A stretch of 64,000 nt of DNA from Ideonella_A sakaiensis_A (GTDB lineage: Bacteria; Pseudomonadota; Gammaproteobacteria; Burkholderiales; Burkholderiaceae_C). Positions within the stretch are counted from its first letter, which is position 1. The number at the start of each line of letters is the position of its first letter. Shown in pieces: positions 1 to 8,838 of the stretch. The notes below the pieces were generated by a model. It worked only from the letters and a program-made list of their open reading frames with translations. It was not told the origin of the DNA and did no database searches. Position numbers and translations under genes: made by a program. The DNA lies in contig NZ_CP182947.1 of assembly GCF_048320135.1 (NCBI RefSeq), positions 2,542,001 through 2,606,000 on the forward strand. Direction: 5' to 3'.

Positions 1-1070
1 AAGGCAAGAAACACCATGTCGCGGCGGCGTTTCCGAGCGCCTGCGGCAAGACCAATTTCGCGATGCTGATTCCACCGGCCGGCTTCGAGGGCTGGAAGGT
101 GACGACGATCGGCGACGACATCGCCTGGATCAAGCCGGGCGAAGGCGGCCGGTTGCATGCGATCAACCCGGAAGCGGGTTATTTCGGCGTCGCGCCGGGC
201 ACCAACGAGAAGACCAATGCCAACTGCATGGCGAGCCTGCAGCGTGATGCGATCTTCACCAACGTGGCGTTGACCGACGACGGCGATGTCTGGTGGGAAG
301 GGATGACCGACGAGCCGCCGGCTCACCTGACCGACTGGCAGGGCAATGACTGGACGCCGGCAATCGCGCGCGAAACCGGCGCCAAGGCGGCGCATCCGAA
401 TGCACGTTTCACGGTGCCGGCAACCAACAATCCGGCGCTCGATCCCGACTGGAACAACCCGGCCGGCGTTCCGATCGACGCCTTCATCTTCGGTGGCCGC
501 CGCTCGACGACGGTGCCGCTGGTGACCGAGGCGCGCGACTGGGTCGAGGGCGTCTACATGGCCGCGACGATGGGTTCGGAGACCACGGCCGCCGCCGGCG
601 GCAAGCAGGGTGTCGTGCGGCGCGATCCATTCGCGATGCTGCCGTTTGCCGGCTACAACATGAGCGACTATTTCCAGCACTGGCTGGACATCGGCGCCAA
701 GCTGCAGCAACGCGGCGCCAAGCTGCCGCGGATCTACTGCGTCAACTGGTTCCGCAAGGGCGCCGACGGCAAATTCGTCTGGCCCGGCTACGGCGAAAAC
801 ATGCGGGTTCTGAAGTGGATGATCGACCGCATCGACGGCAAGGCCGACGGCGCGGAACATGCTTTCGGCATCAGCCCGCGGTACCAGGACCTGAACTGGC
901 AAGGCACCGACTTCAGTGCCGACAGCTTCGCCAGCATCATCGATGCCAGTGCGGCCGAATGGCGCACCGAACTCGAGATGCACGACGAGTTGTTCAAGCA
1001 GCTCGAGCAGCACCTGCCGGAGGAACTGCCCGAAACCAAGGCGCGGATCGAGTCGCGTCTGGCGGCCTGA
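1..1070 (+). CDS. pckG: Phosphoenolpyruvate carboxykinase (GTP), C-terminal part
   Basis: The gene enters from the left edge, with its frame starting at base 3, so only about the last 355 residues are visible. The fragment opens with the kinase-1a P-loop of GTP-type PEPCK (AFPSACGKTNFAM, bases 24-65), followed by WKVTTIGDDIAWI, INPEAGYFGVAPGT and the FGGRRSTTVPLV segment that lines the GTP site. The enzyme makes PEP from oxaloacetate with GTP in gluconeogenesis and is cytosolic. The usual length is about 600 residues, so roughly 40 percent is missing. The C-terminus looks intact. It is the GTP family, not the ATP-dependent pckA family. Growth on glycerol and organic acids, suggested by the genes downstream, would need it. 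Confidence 0.96.
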   Translation, partial: GKKHHVAAAFPSACGKTNFAMLIPPAGFEGWKVTTIGDDIAWIKPGEGGRLHAINPEAGYFGVAPGTNEKTNANCMASLQRDAIFTNVALTDDGDVWWEGMTDEPPAHLTDWQGNDWTPAIARETGAKAAHPNARFTVPATNNPALDPDWNNPAGVPIDAFIFGGRRSTTVPLVTEARDWVEGVYMAATMGSETTAAAGGKQGVVRRDPFAMLPFAGYNMSDYFQHWLDIGAKLQQRGAKLPRIYCVNWFRKGADGKFVWPGYGENMRVLKWMIDRIDGKADGAEHAFGISPRYQDLNWQGTDFSADSFASIIDASAAEWRTELEMHDELFKQLEQHLPEELPETKARIESRLAA

Positions 1071-1101
1071 ACGGGCTCACCGCCCGTCGCCGCCGACTGG
1101 T

Positions 1102-1347
1102 TCAGCGTGCGCTGTCGCGATCGTGCCGGTCGGCGGCAGCGTACAGGTCGGCGGCAAAACCGGGCGCCTGGCGCTGGTAGAACCGGGCCATCCGCCGCAC
1201 CGCGGCGGCTTCGCGTGCGGCAATGTCGGGCTCGCCGCTGCGGACGCCCAGGCGGGCAACCGCAGTCTCGATGATCTTGTTGATGACGTCGACGAAGCCG
1301 AGTGGGCGACCGGTCCTGTCACGGCGGTTGTAGGTGATCGTGGTCAT
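1102..1347 (-). CDS. Small hypothetical protein (81 aa)
   Basis: This short ORF starts with ATG 5-8 bases after a strong ribosome binding site (GGAGGGAAAC on the minus strand), which is the main reason to believe it. The product is soluble, Arg/Ala-rich and mostly helical by composition, with no signal peptide, cysteines or motif that I recognise. It is convergent with pckG (31 bases between the stops) and divergent from the hydrolase at 1464, with which it shares a 116-base promoter region. The function is unknown. Confidence 0.6.
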   Translation of the reverse strand: MTTITYNRRDRTGRPLGFVDVINKIIETAVARLGVRSGEPDIAAREAAAVRRMARFYQRQAPGFAADLYAAADRHDRDSAR

Positions 1348-1374
1348 GTTTCCCTCCAGCGAACAGATTTATGT

Positions 1375-1383
1375 TGCAGTGCA
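1375..1383. promoter_or_regulatory. Possible operator, TGCAGTGCA
   Basis: The near-palindrome TGCAGTGCA sits in the shared 116-base promoter region between the small ORF (minus) and the MBL hydrolase (plus), next to a TATAGG that could be a -10 element. TGC...GCA boxes are used by PhaR- and TetR-type repressors. No such regulator is encoded nearby, so the call is speculative. Confidence 0.25.
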
Positions 1384-1463
1384 GTATAGGGTAAACCCTT
1401 GTTCTTGTCCTGCGCTGGAGCAAATGCCCATGTCCTGCCCGCCACGCCAATGGAGACGACCCG

Positions 1464-2405
1464 ATGGGTGCCGCTGAAGACGGCCCGGCGGCGCTGCGCG
1501 GCCTGACCGTTCTCGAGCGCGGCTGGCTGTCGTCGAACAACGTCGTGCTGCACCCGTCGGACGAGGACGCGGGCTTCACGCTGGTCGACAGTGGGCATTG
1601 CCTGCATGCGGCGCAGACGCTGGCGTTGCTCGACAAGGTGCTGGCCGGCCGGCCACTCGCCGCGGTCGTCAATACCCATCTGCACTCCGACCATTGCGGC
1701 GGCAATGCCGCGTTGCAACGGGCCCATCGCGTCGCGGTGACGGTTCCGGCCGCGTCATGGCGGGCGGTGCAGGACTGGGACGACGGCCAGCTCGGTTATG
1801 CCGAGGTCGGCCAGCGCATCGAGGCATTCACTGCGCAGCATGGCATCGACAACGGAGATCGTCTGCCGCTCGGTGACCGGGTCTGGGAAGTGATTGCTGC
1901 ACCGGGCCACGATCCCGATGCGGTGATGTTGTTCGACGCCGCACACGGCGTGCTGATTTCCGGCGACGCGTTGTGGCAATCCGGCTTCGGCGTCGTTTTT
2001 CCGGAGCTCGAGGGCGAGCCGGCCTTCGACGATGTGGCGGCGGTGCTCGATCGGATCGCGGCGCTGCCGGTGCAGTGGGTGATCCCGGGCCATGGCGCGC
2101 CGTTCGACGATGTCGATGCGGCGCTGTCGCGGGCACGCTCGAGGCTCGCGGCATTTCGCGCCGAGCCGGCGCGCCATGTGCGCCATGCCGTGAAGGTGCT
2201 GATCAAATACCACCTGTTGGAAGAACAGCGCCAACCGGTCGAGGATTTTGTCGCCTGGGCCGAAGCCACCCCGCTGCTGCGCCGGATGTGGATCGACCAG
2301 CAGCGGCCCGACGGCAGCGTCGCCGCCTGGAGCCTGCGGGTGCTCGGCGAACTGGTCGACGGCGGGGTCGCAGGGCTCGCCGACGGCATCGCGAGCAATC
2401 GCTGA
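1464..2405 (+). CDS. Metallo-beta-lactamase-fold hydrolase
   Basis: This is a 313-residue MBL-fold protein. The metal-binding HxHxDH motif is THLHSDH at residues 71-77. Further ligands lie in APGHDPD, SGDALW (the bridging Asp) and PGHGAPF. The second half has the alpha-helical C-terminal extension typical of hydrolases acting on thioesters or lactones. There is no signal peptide, so it is cytosolic. The start is supported by GGAG eight bases upstream. The substrate cannot be told from sequence; glyoxalase-II-like or acyl-CoA-type thioester hydrolysis are possibilities. It stands alone between a small divergent ORF and the TRAP operon. Confidence 0.88.
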   Translation: MGAAEDGPAALRGLTVLERGWLSSNNVVLHPSDEDAGFTLVDSGHCLHAAQTLALLDKVLAGRPLAAVVNTHLHSDHCGGNAALQRAHRVAVTVPAASWRAVQDWDDGQLGYAEVGQRIEAFTAQHGIDNGDRLPLGDRVWEVIAAPGHDPDAVMLFDAAHGVLISGDALWQSGFGVVFPELEGEPAFDDVAAVLDRIAALPVQWVIPGHGAPFDDVDAALSRARSRLAAFRAEPARHVRHAVKVLIKYHLLEEQRQPVEDFVAWAEATPLLRRMWIDQQRPDGSVAAWSLRVLGELVDGGVAGLADGIASNR

Positions 2406-2547
2406 GCGCGCCGGCAAACGGCCGATGTGGACATCCACAACGGGTTAATCCCGGGTTGCGACCTCCTCCCCTGAGCAAGATAGTGTCCCCGCACGGTCTG
2501 CGGTCTTTCGGACTGCGACGGCGCTGACACAACTTCAGGAGACTCGC

Positions 2548-3714
2548 ATGACGGAATCCCAACGACCATCGGCCACCTCGACGGATCAGCAAGTTCAGCC
2601 GGTTCGCAGGCGCTTCCTCGGCGCTGCACTGACCGGTGCGGCCGGTGCAGCGGCGCTTGCCGCACCGATGGTTTCGGTCGCGCAGTCGCCAGTGGTGCTG
2701 AAGATGCAGGGCGCCTGGGGCGCCAAGGACATCTTCAACGAGATGGCGGAAGAATATGTGAAGCGCGTCAACGAGATGTCCGGCGGACGGCTGCGCATCG
2801 ACTATCTGGTCGGCGGCGCCGTCGTCAAGCCGTTCGAGGTGATGGATGCGACCAGCAAGGGCGTGCTCGATGCCTGCCACAGCGTGCCGGTCTACTGGTA
2901 CGGCAAGAGCAAGGTCGCATCGCTGTTTGGTTCGGGCCCGATCAACGGCTGCGATGCGCCGCAGACGCTGGCCTGGATCTACCGTGGCGGCGGACTCGAG
3001 ATGTACAACGAGCTGCTGAAGAAGCTCAATCTCGACGTCGTCGGTTATTTCGCGATGCCGATGCCGACCCAGCCGCTCGGCTGGTTCAGGAAGCAGATCA
3101 AGAGCGCCGACGATCTGAAAGGCCTGAAATACCGCACCGTCGGCCTCGCCGCCGACCTGATGCAGGAGATGGGGCTGAAAGTCACGCAGCTGCCCGGTGG
3201 CGAGATCGTGCCTGCGATGGACCGCGGCGTGATCGAGGCCTTCGAGTTCAACAACCCGACTTCCGACCGCCGCTTCGGCGCACAGGACGTCGCGAAGAAC
3301 TACATGATGGGCAGCTTCCACCAGGCGATGGAATTCTTCGAGATCAATTTCAACAAGAAGAAGCACGATTCGCTGCCGAAGGATCTGCAGGCGATCCTGC
3401 GATACGCGGCCGAGGCGGCCTCGCAGTCGAACTGGTGGACCGCCATGGACAACTATTCACGCGACCTCGACGACCTGATCAGCAAGGACAAGGTCAATGT
3501 CTACCGCACGCCGAAGTCGGTCTTCGAAGCACAGATGAAGGCCTGGGACGTGATCACGAAGAAGCTGTCCGACGAGGATCCGTTCTTCAAGAAGGTCGTC
3601 GACAGCCAGAAGGCGTGGTCGAAGCGGGTCGCCAAATACATGTTCCTCAACGAGGCCGACTACCTGGTCGGCTACGAGCACATCCACGGCAAGATCCCGG
3701 GCCTGACGACCTGA
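2548..3714 (+). CDS. TRAP transporter substrate-binding protein (DctP/TakP family)
   Basis: This is the periplasmic receptor of a TRAP transporter, 388 residues. The N-terminus has a twin-arginine type signal (RRRFLG near residues 20-25, then an Ala-rich segment ending near VSVAQ), so export by Tat is likely. The mature protein has the DctP fold features: MQGAWGAKDIFNEMAEEYV, then the PTQPLGWF region and the conserved LKGLKYRTVG...QEMG segment carrying the ligand-pinning arginine. It resembles the keto-acid/carboxylate (TakP-like) branch, but the ligand is not decided. The start has AGGAG ten bases upstream. The dctQ and dctM homologues and an amidase follow, so the ligand may be an amide or a carboxylate released from one. 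Confidence 0.92.
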   Translation: MTESQRPSATSTDQQVQPVRRRFLGAALTGAAGAAALAAPMVSVAQSPVVLKMQGAWGAKDIFNEMAEEYVKRVNEMSGGRLRIDYLVGGAVVKPFEVMDATSKGVLDACHSVPVYWYGKSKVASLFGSGPINGCDAPQTLAWIYRGGGLEMYNELLKKLNLDVVGYFAMPMPTQPLGWFRKQIKSADDLKGLKYRTVGLAADLMQEMGLKVTQLPGGEIVPAMDRGVIEAFEFNNPTSDRRFGAQDVAKNYMMGSFHQAMEFFEINFNKKKHDSLPKDLQAILRYAAEAASQSNWWTAMDNYSRDLDDLISKDKVNVYRTPKSVFEAQMKAWDVITKKLSDEDPFFKKVVDSQKAWSKRVAKYMFLNEADYLVGYEHIHGKIPGLTT

Positions 3715-3757
3715 CCGCGATCGCCGAGCGGCCCGCCGCCGGCCGTGCTTGATCCAC

Positions 3758-3784
3758 GAAGGGAGGCAGTCGCCTCCCTTCTTT
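3758..3784 (+). terminator. Intercistronic stem-loop between TRAP receptor and membrane subunits
   Basis: A perfect 10-bp stem (GAAGGGAGGC at 3758-3767 with GCCTCCCTTC at 3772-3781) closes a four-base loop, followed by only three T residues. This fits a partial terminator or an mRNA-stabilising hairpin, which would keep the receptor transcript more abundant than that of the membrane subunits. Confidence 0.6.
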
Positions 3785-3797
3785 GCGAGGAGCGACG

Positions 3798-4388
3798 ATG
3801 ATCCGCGCTGTCATCCGCACGATCGACATGTTGAGCAAGTCGGTGGGCCACGCATTCGCGTGGTGCATCGTGATCCTGACGCTGGGCATCAGCTACGAGG
3901 TCTTCGTGCGTTATGCGCTGCGCGATCCGACCAGCTGGGCCTTCGACCTCAGCTACATCCTGTACGGCGCGCTGTTCATCATGTGCGGCGCCTATACCTT
4001 GTCGCGCGGCGGCCATGTGCGGGCCGACATCCTGTCGCGCCGCTGGCGGCCACGGCGGCAGGCGATGCTCGAGTTCGTGCTCTATTTCCTGTTCTATTTC
4101 CCGGGCGTGCTGGCGCTCGTCATTGCCGGCTGGGGCTACGGCATGGAGTCGATGGCGATCCGGGAAGTCAGCGTCAACAGCCCGGTCGGGGTGCCGATCT
4201 GGCCGTTGAAGATGCTGATTCCGGCCGCCGGCGTGCTGCTGACCTTGCAGGGCGTTGCCGAAGTGCTGCGTTGCGTGTTGTGCATCAAGGAAGGCGAATG
4301 GCCGCCGCGCATGCATGACGTCGACGAACTCGAGGACCAGTTGAAGCAACTGCACACCAGCGAGCAAGCCAAAGGTATCCACTCATGA
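3798..4388 (+). CDS. TRAP transporter small membrane subunit (DctQ family)
   Basis: This is a 196-residue membrane protein with four hydrophobic segments and the DctQ pattern (YEVFVRYALRDPTSWAFDLSYILYG, then GGHVRADIL). It is the small subunit that partners the DctM permease in the inner membrane. I chose ATG at 3798 because GAGGAG lies five bases upstream; an in-frame TTG at 3783 would add five residues but has no site. The tail is charged and cytoplasmic. Its stop overlaps the dctM-type start (ATGA), so the two are translationally coupled. Confidence 0.9.
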   Translation: MIRAVIRTIDMLSKSVGHAFAWCIVILTLGISYEVFVRYALRDPTSWAFDLSYILYGALFIMCGAYTLSRGGHVRADILSRRWRPRRQAMLEFVLYFLFYFPGVLALVIAGWGYGMESMAIREVSVNSPVGVPIWPLKMLIPAAGVLLTLQGVAEVLRCVLCIKEGEWPPRMHDVDELEDQLKQLHTSEQAKGIHS

Positions 4389-5731
4389 GCGATCCGAACC
4401 TTGCCCTGCTGATGCTGGGGCTGTTCATCTTCATCATCATGCTGGGCTTTCCGATCGCCTTCACGTTGATGGCGATGGGGGTGGCCTTCGGCTACTACGC
4501 CTATTTCACGCCCGACCAGTCGTTCTTCGACAACCGCGTCTTCTATCTGTTGTCGCAGAACACGTTCAGCGTGATGAACAGCGACATCCTGGTCGCGATA
4601 CCGCTGTTCCTGTTCATGGGTTACATGATCGAGCGGTCGAATATCCTCGACAAGCTGTTCCTGAGCCTGCAGGTGGCATTCCGGCGCGTACCGGGTGCGA
4701 TGGCAATCGCGGCGCTGGTGACCTGTGCGCTGTTCGCGACCGCGACCGGCATCGTCGGCGCGGTCGTCACGCTGATGGGCCTGCTCGCCTTCCCGGCGAT
4801 GCTGAAGGCCAACTACGACCAGCGCATCTCGGCCGGCGTGATCTGCGCCGGCGGCACGCTCGGCATCCTGATTCCGCCGTCGATCATGTTGATCGTCTAC
4901 GGCGCAACGGCCGGTGTCTCGGTCGTCAAGCTGTACGCGGCGGCGCTGATCCCCGGCTTTCTGCTCGCCGGCCTGTACATCGCCTATGTCGTGACGCTGG
5001 CGATCATGAAGCCCAAGCTGATGCCGAAGCTGCCGCGCGACCAGGCCGACATGCCGTTCGGCCAGGTCGTGCTGCTGCTGTTCAAGGCCTTCGTGCCGCT
5101 GGCGGTGTTGATCATGTCGGTGCTCGGCGCGATCCTGTTCGGCCTGGCGACGCCGAGCGAGGCAGCGGCAATCGGCGCGCTCGGGTCGGTGATCCTGGCG
5201 GCGGCCTATGGCGCGATGTCGTGGCCGAAACTGCGCGAGGCGGTTTATCTGACCGCGCGCACGACAGCGATGGTCTGTTACCTCTTCATCGGCTCGTGGC
5301 TGTTTTCGTCGATCTTCAGCTACCTCGGCGGCGAAAGCGTGATCAAGGAATTCGTGCTCAGCATGAACCTGAACACGATCACCTTCCTGCTGATGTCGCA
5401 GGTGATCATCTTCCTGCTCGGTTGGCCGCTCGAGTGGAGCGAGATCATCATCATCTTCGTGCCGATCTTCCTGCCGCTGCTGCCGCTGTTCGATGTCGAC
5501 CCGCTGTTCTTCGGTATCCTCGTTGCGATGAACCTGCAGACCTCGTTCCTGACGCCGCCGATGGCGATGTCGGCGTATTACCTGAAAGGCGTCGCGCCGC
5601 CCCATGTGCTGCTTGCGTCGATCTTCAAGGGCTGTCTGCCATTCGTATCGATGGTGTTCGTCGCGATGGCTGCGATGTACATCTTTCCCGAAGTCGTCTA
5701 CTGGCTGCCAGGCGTCCTGTACAGCCGCTGA
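4385..5731 (+). CDS. TRAP transporter large permease subunit (DctM family)
   Basis: This 448-residue permease has about 12-13 transmembrane segments. DctM signatures include GFPIAFTLMAMG at the start, IPLFLFMGYMIE, GGTLGILIPPSIMLIVYGATA, and LGWPLEWSEIIIIFVPIFLPL followed by TSFLTPPMAMSAYYL near the end. It forms the sodium-coupled transport pathway in the inner membrane with the DctQ homologue. It overlaps that gene by four bases and is followed after three bases by the amidase, so all are one operon. Confidence 0.95.
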   Translation: MSDPNLALLMLGLFIFIIMLGFPIAFTLMAMGVAFGYYAYFTPDQSFFDNRVFYLLSQNTFSVMNSDILVAIPLFLFMGYMIERSNILDKLFLSLQVAFRRVPGAMAIAALVTCALFATATGIVGAVVTLMGLLAFPAMLKANYDQRISAGVICAGGTLGILIPPSIMLIVYGATAGVSVVKLYAAALIPGFLLAGLYIAYVVTLAIMKPKLMPKLPRDQADMPFGQVVLLLFKAFVPLAVLIMSVLGAILFGLATPSEAAAIGALGSVILAAAYGAMSWPKLREAVYLTARTTAMVCYLFIGSWLFSSIFSYLGGESVIKEFVLSMNLNTITFLLMSQVIIFLLGWPLEWSEIIIIFVPIFLPLLPLFDVDPLFFGILVAMNLQTSFLTPPMAMSAYYLKGVAPPHVLLASIFKGCLPFVSMVFVAMAAMYIFPEVVYWLPGVLYSR

Positions 5732-5734
5732 CCC

Positions 5735-7081
5735 ATGAACCTCGACCCTTCCAGCGCGGCCGGCCTCAGTGCCGTCGCAGCCCGCAGCAAGATGGTCGCC
5801 GGCGAGATGTCGGCGACCGAATATGTCCAGGCCCTGCTGGCCCGGGTCGACGAGGTCGAGCCGCAGGTTCAAGCCTGGGAGTGCCTCGACCGGCGCTACC
5901 TGCTCGCGCAGGCCGAGGCCGCCGACGAGGCGCACGCCGCCGGCGAGCCCGAAGGCCCGTTGTTCGGGCTGCCGGTCGGCCTGAAGGACATCATCGACAC
6001 CGCCGCATTGCCGACCGAGGACGGCACCGTGCTGCACGCCGGACGAATGCCGCACCGCGACGCCGTCGTCGTGCAACGGCTGATTGCTGCCGGCGGCCTC
6101 GTGATGGGCAAGACGGTGACGACCGAACTGGCGACCTATGCGCCGGGCAAGACCTGCAATCCGCACAATCCGGCGCATACCCCCGGCGGCTCTTCGAGCG
6201 GCTCGGCCGCGGCGGTCGCCGCCGGCATGGTGCCGCTGGCAATCGGCACGCAGACCAACGGCTCGATGATCCGCCCGGCCTCGTTCTGCGGCGTCTACGG
6301 TTTCAAGCCAAGCGCCGGCCTGATTCCGCGCACCGGCGTGCTGACGAAGTCGCCGGCATTCGATGCGGTCGGCGTCTTCGGCCGCACGCTCGACGATGTC
6401 GCGCTGCTCGCCGAGGCCCTGGTCGGCTACGACGAAGGCGATTCGACGACGCGATTGCAGGCGGCGCCACCGCTGACGCGAATGGCCTCGAGCGAGGCGC
6501 CGCTGCCACCGACACTGGCCTGGGTGCAGACACCGTTCTGGGACCGCGTCGATACCGACGCGCAGGCCGCTTTCGGCGAACTGCTCGAGTTGCTGACCGG
6601 ACGCATCGCGCCGTTCGAACTGCCGGCCAGTTCCGAGCAGGCGATCGGCTGGCACAAGCTGGTGATGGAGGCCGAAATCGCCGGCTCGTTCGAACTCGAA
6701 TACGAGCGTGGACGCGAAAAACTGTCGCCGTCGCTGCAGCAGCAGATCGAGCGCGGCCGCAAGGTCACGGCGGTTGAAGACCGCCGCGCGAAATCCCGCA
6801 TCCCGCTGCTGCTGCAAAGCCTGGACAGCGTGTTCGAGCACTACGACGCGATCGTCACGCCGGCCGCGCTCGGCACCGCGCCGCGCGGGCTGCAGGCAAC
6901 CGGCGATCCGGTGATGTGCACCTTGTGGTCATTTCTCGGCATGCCCAGCCTGAGCCTGCCATTGCTGCATGGTGAAAACGGCCTGCCGATCGGCGTCCAG
7001 CTGGTCGGGCGCAAGGGCAACGATGCGCGGCTGCTGCGCACTGCACGCTGGCTGGTGCAGCAGGTCGAGGCAGCGGCATGA
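5735..7081 (+). CDS. Amidase, amidase-signature family
   Basis: This is a 448-residue amidase-signature hydrolase. The Ser-cisSer-Lys triad is visible: Lys in GLPVGLKDI (residue 84), the Gly/Ser-rich loop TPGGSSSGSAAAVAAG near 149-164, and the nucleophile Ser in GTQTNGSMIRPASFCGVYG near 178, where the usual GTDTGGS is altered. There is no GatB/GatC partner nearby, so it is not the tRNA amidotransferase subunit. It starts three bases after the TRAP permease stop, which suggests that it hydrolyses the imported compound. The exact amide is unknown. Confidence 0.9.
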   Translation: MNLDPSSAAGLSAVAARSKMVAGEMSATEYVQALLARVDEVEPQVQAWECLDRRYLLAQAEAADEAHAAGEPEGPLFGLPVGLKDIIDTAALPTEDGTVLHAGRMPHRDAVVVQRLIAAGGLVMGKTVTTELATYAPGKTCNPHNPAHTPGGSSSGSAAAVAAGMVPLAIGTQTNGSMIRPASFCGVYGFKPSAGLIPRTGVLTKSPAFDAVGVFGRTLDDVALLAEALVGYDEGDSTTRLQAAPPLTRMASSEAPLPPTLAWVQTPFWDRVDTDAQAAFGELLELLTGRIAPFELPASSEQAIGWHKLVMEAEIAGSFELEYERGREKLSPSLQQQIERGRKVTAVEDRRAKSRIPLLLQSLDSVFEHYDAIVTPAALGTAPRGLQATGDPVMCTLWSFLGMPSLSLPLLHGENGLPIGVQLVGRKGNDARLLRTARWLVQQVEAAA

Positions 7082-7105
7082 GCGGCTCAACTGGGACGAA
7101 CTGAA

Positions 7106-7267
7106 ATGAAACTGCTGTTCGGTCTGATCGGCGCGGCGCTGATGGTCGCTTTTCTCGCCAGCTTCGTGATCAAGGTGCAGGAGCCGGCGATGATCATCGT
7201 GGTGCTGATCGGCATCGTGATGATGTTTGTCGACCTCTGGCAGGCGCGCAACGAGCCGGATACCTGA
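7106..7267 (+). CDS. Small two-segment membrane protein (53 aa)
   Basis: This 53-residue ORF starts with MKLLFGLIGAALMVAFLA and consists of two hydrophobic segments separated by a short charged turn (KVQEP), ending in a polar QARNEPDT tail. It follows the amidase by 24 bases on the same strand with a modest site (GGGA), so it may belong to the TRAP operon. The shape suggests an inner-membrane hairpin protein. I know no function for it. Confidence 0.6.
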   Translation: MKLLFGLIGAALMVAFLASFVIKVQEPAMIIVVLIGIVMMFVDLWQARNEPDT

Positions 7268-7311
7268 ACGCGGCAGTGTGACGGCCGCGCGGCAATGGCA
7301 CCCGGCGCCGG

Positions 7312-8838
7312 CTACTCGGCAACCGTCTGCCGCACCGCGTGCTCCCAGTCCGCCATCAGCTGCTGCGCGCGTTCACGCGGCATCTGCGGCGTGAAACGTC
7401 GTTCGGCCTGCCACTGCGCCGACAGCTGGTCGAGGTCGCGGAACAAGCCGCTGCTCAGGCCGGCAAGGTAGGCCGCACCGAGCGCAGTCGTCTCGATGAC
7501 CTTCGGCCGCACGACCGGAATGCCGAGCAGGTCGGCCTGGAACTGCATCAGCATGTCGTTGACGCAGGCGCCGCCATCGACGCGCAGCTCGGTGACCGCT
7601 GCGCCGCCGGCCGCCTGCGCATCGCGGCTCATCGCCTGCAGCAGCGCCGCACTCTGGTAGGCGATGCTTTCGACCGCGGCGCGTGCGATGTGGGCCACCG
7701 TGCTGCCACGTGTCAGGCCGACGATGCTGCCGCGGGCATCGGGTTTCCAGTAAGGCGCGCCGAGGCCGGTGAATGCCGGCACGAACATCACGCCGCCGCT
7801 GTCGGCGACCGAGGTCGCGAGCGCCTCGACTTCGCCGCTGCTGCGGATCGCGCGCAGGCCGTCGCGCAGCCACTGGACCACCGCGCCGCCGATGAAGACG
7901 CCGCCCTCGAGCGCATATTCAGGCGTCGCACCGGTCTGCGCGGCGCTGGTCGTGATCAACCCGTTCTGGCTGGTCTGGAAAGTCTTGCCGGTATGCATCA
8001 GCGCGAAGCAGCCGGTGCCGTAGGTATTCTTGGCCAGCCCGGGCGTGAAACAGGCCTGGCCGAACAGCGCGCTCTGCTGATCGCCGGCGATGCCGCCGAT
8101 CGGCAACGCGGCGCCGAGCAGCTCGGGCAGGCTGTGGCCGTAGACATGGCTCGACGGCAGCACCTGCGGCAGCATCGCACGCGGAATGCGCAGCAGCGAC
8201 AGCAACTCGTCGTCCCATTCGTTGCGGTGCACATCGAGCAGCAGCGAGCGCGACGCATTGCTGACGTCGGTGGCGAAAACCGCCTGCGCGCGCGTGGCAT
8301 CGTTGACGCCGCCGGTCAGGTGCCACAGCAGCCAGCTGTCGACGGTGCCGAAGGCCAGATGCCCGGCTTCGGCCAGTGCACGCGATCCGTCGACATGGTC
8401 GAGGATCCACTGCAGCTTGGTGCCGGAAAAATAGGCATCGATGATCAACCCGGTCTTGTTGCGGAACACTGGCTCCAGCCCCTTCTCGCGCAGTGCCGCG
8501 CAGATCGGCTCGGAGCGGCGGTCCTGCCAGACGATCGCGTTGTAGATCGGCTCGCCGGTGCGGCGGTCCCAGACGATGGTCGTCTCGCGCTGGTTGGTGA
8601 TGCCTATCGATGCAATGTCACCGGCCTGCAGGCCGGCTTTCGCGAGCACCTCGCGTGCGGTTTCGAGCTGCGTCGCCCACAAGGCTTTCGGGTCGTGTTC
8701 GACCCAGCCGGCTTTCGGATAGATCTGTTCGAATTCGCGCTGCGCCATCGCGACGATTGCGCCGTCGCGGTCGAAGACGATGCTGCGCGAGCTCGATGTG
8801 CCCTGGTCGAGCGCGAGGATGTAGTTGGCTTTGCTCAT
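7312..8838 (-). CDS. glpK: Glycerol kinase
   Basis: This 508-residue FGGY-family kinase phosphorylates glycerol to sn-glycerol-3-phosphate with ATP in the cytosol. The N-terminal phosphate loop DQGTSSSRS (11-19), SIGITNQRETTIVWDRRTG, the QWILDHVDG segment, GDQQSALFGQACF and the adenosine motif VDGGACVNDMLMQFQADLL are all present at the expected length. The start is fixed by the overlap with glpR: the glpR stop and the glpK ATG share four bases. It is encoded opposite to glpD and the transporter genes, but under the same local regulator. Confidence 0.97.
   Translation of the reverse strand: MSKANYILALDQGTSSSRSIVFDRDGAIVAMAQREFEQIYPKAGWVEHDPKALWATQLETAREVLAKAGLQAGDIASIGITNQRETTIVWDRRTGEPIYNAIVWQDRRSEPICAALREKGLEPVFRNKTGLIIDAYFSGTKLQWILDHVDGSRALAEAGHLAFGTVDSWLLWHLTGGVNDATRAQAVFATDVSNASRSLLLDVHRNEWDDELLSLLRIPRAMLPQVLPSSHVYGHSLPELLGAALPIGGIAGDQQSALFGQACFTPGLAKNTYGTGCFALMHTGKTFQTSQNGLITTSAAQTGATPEYALEGGVFIGGAVVQWLRDGLRAIRSSGEVEALATSVADSGGVMFVPAFTGLGAPYWKPDARGSIVGLTRGSTVAHIARAAVESIAYQSAALLQAMSRDAQAAGGAAVTELRVDGGACVNDMLMQFQADLLGIPVVRPKVIETTALGAAYLAGLSSGLFRDLDQLSAQWQAERRFTPQMPRERAQQLMADWEHAVRQTVAE

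Noticed and set aside
4136..6841. A 901-codon open frame opposite the TRAP permease and amidase
   Set aside because: The plus strand encodes recognised proteins; the antisense frame is Arg/Gln/His-rich with no ribosome site.
8610..8650. 16-bp palindrome CCGGCCTGCAGGCCGG inside glpK
   Set aside because: It lies in coding sequence of high GC content and conserved residues, with no supporting context for an operator.
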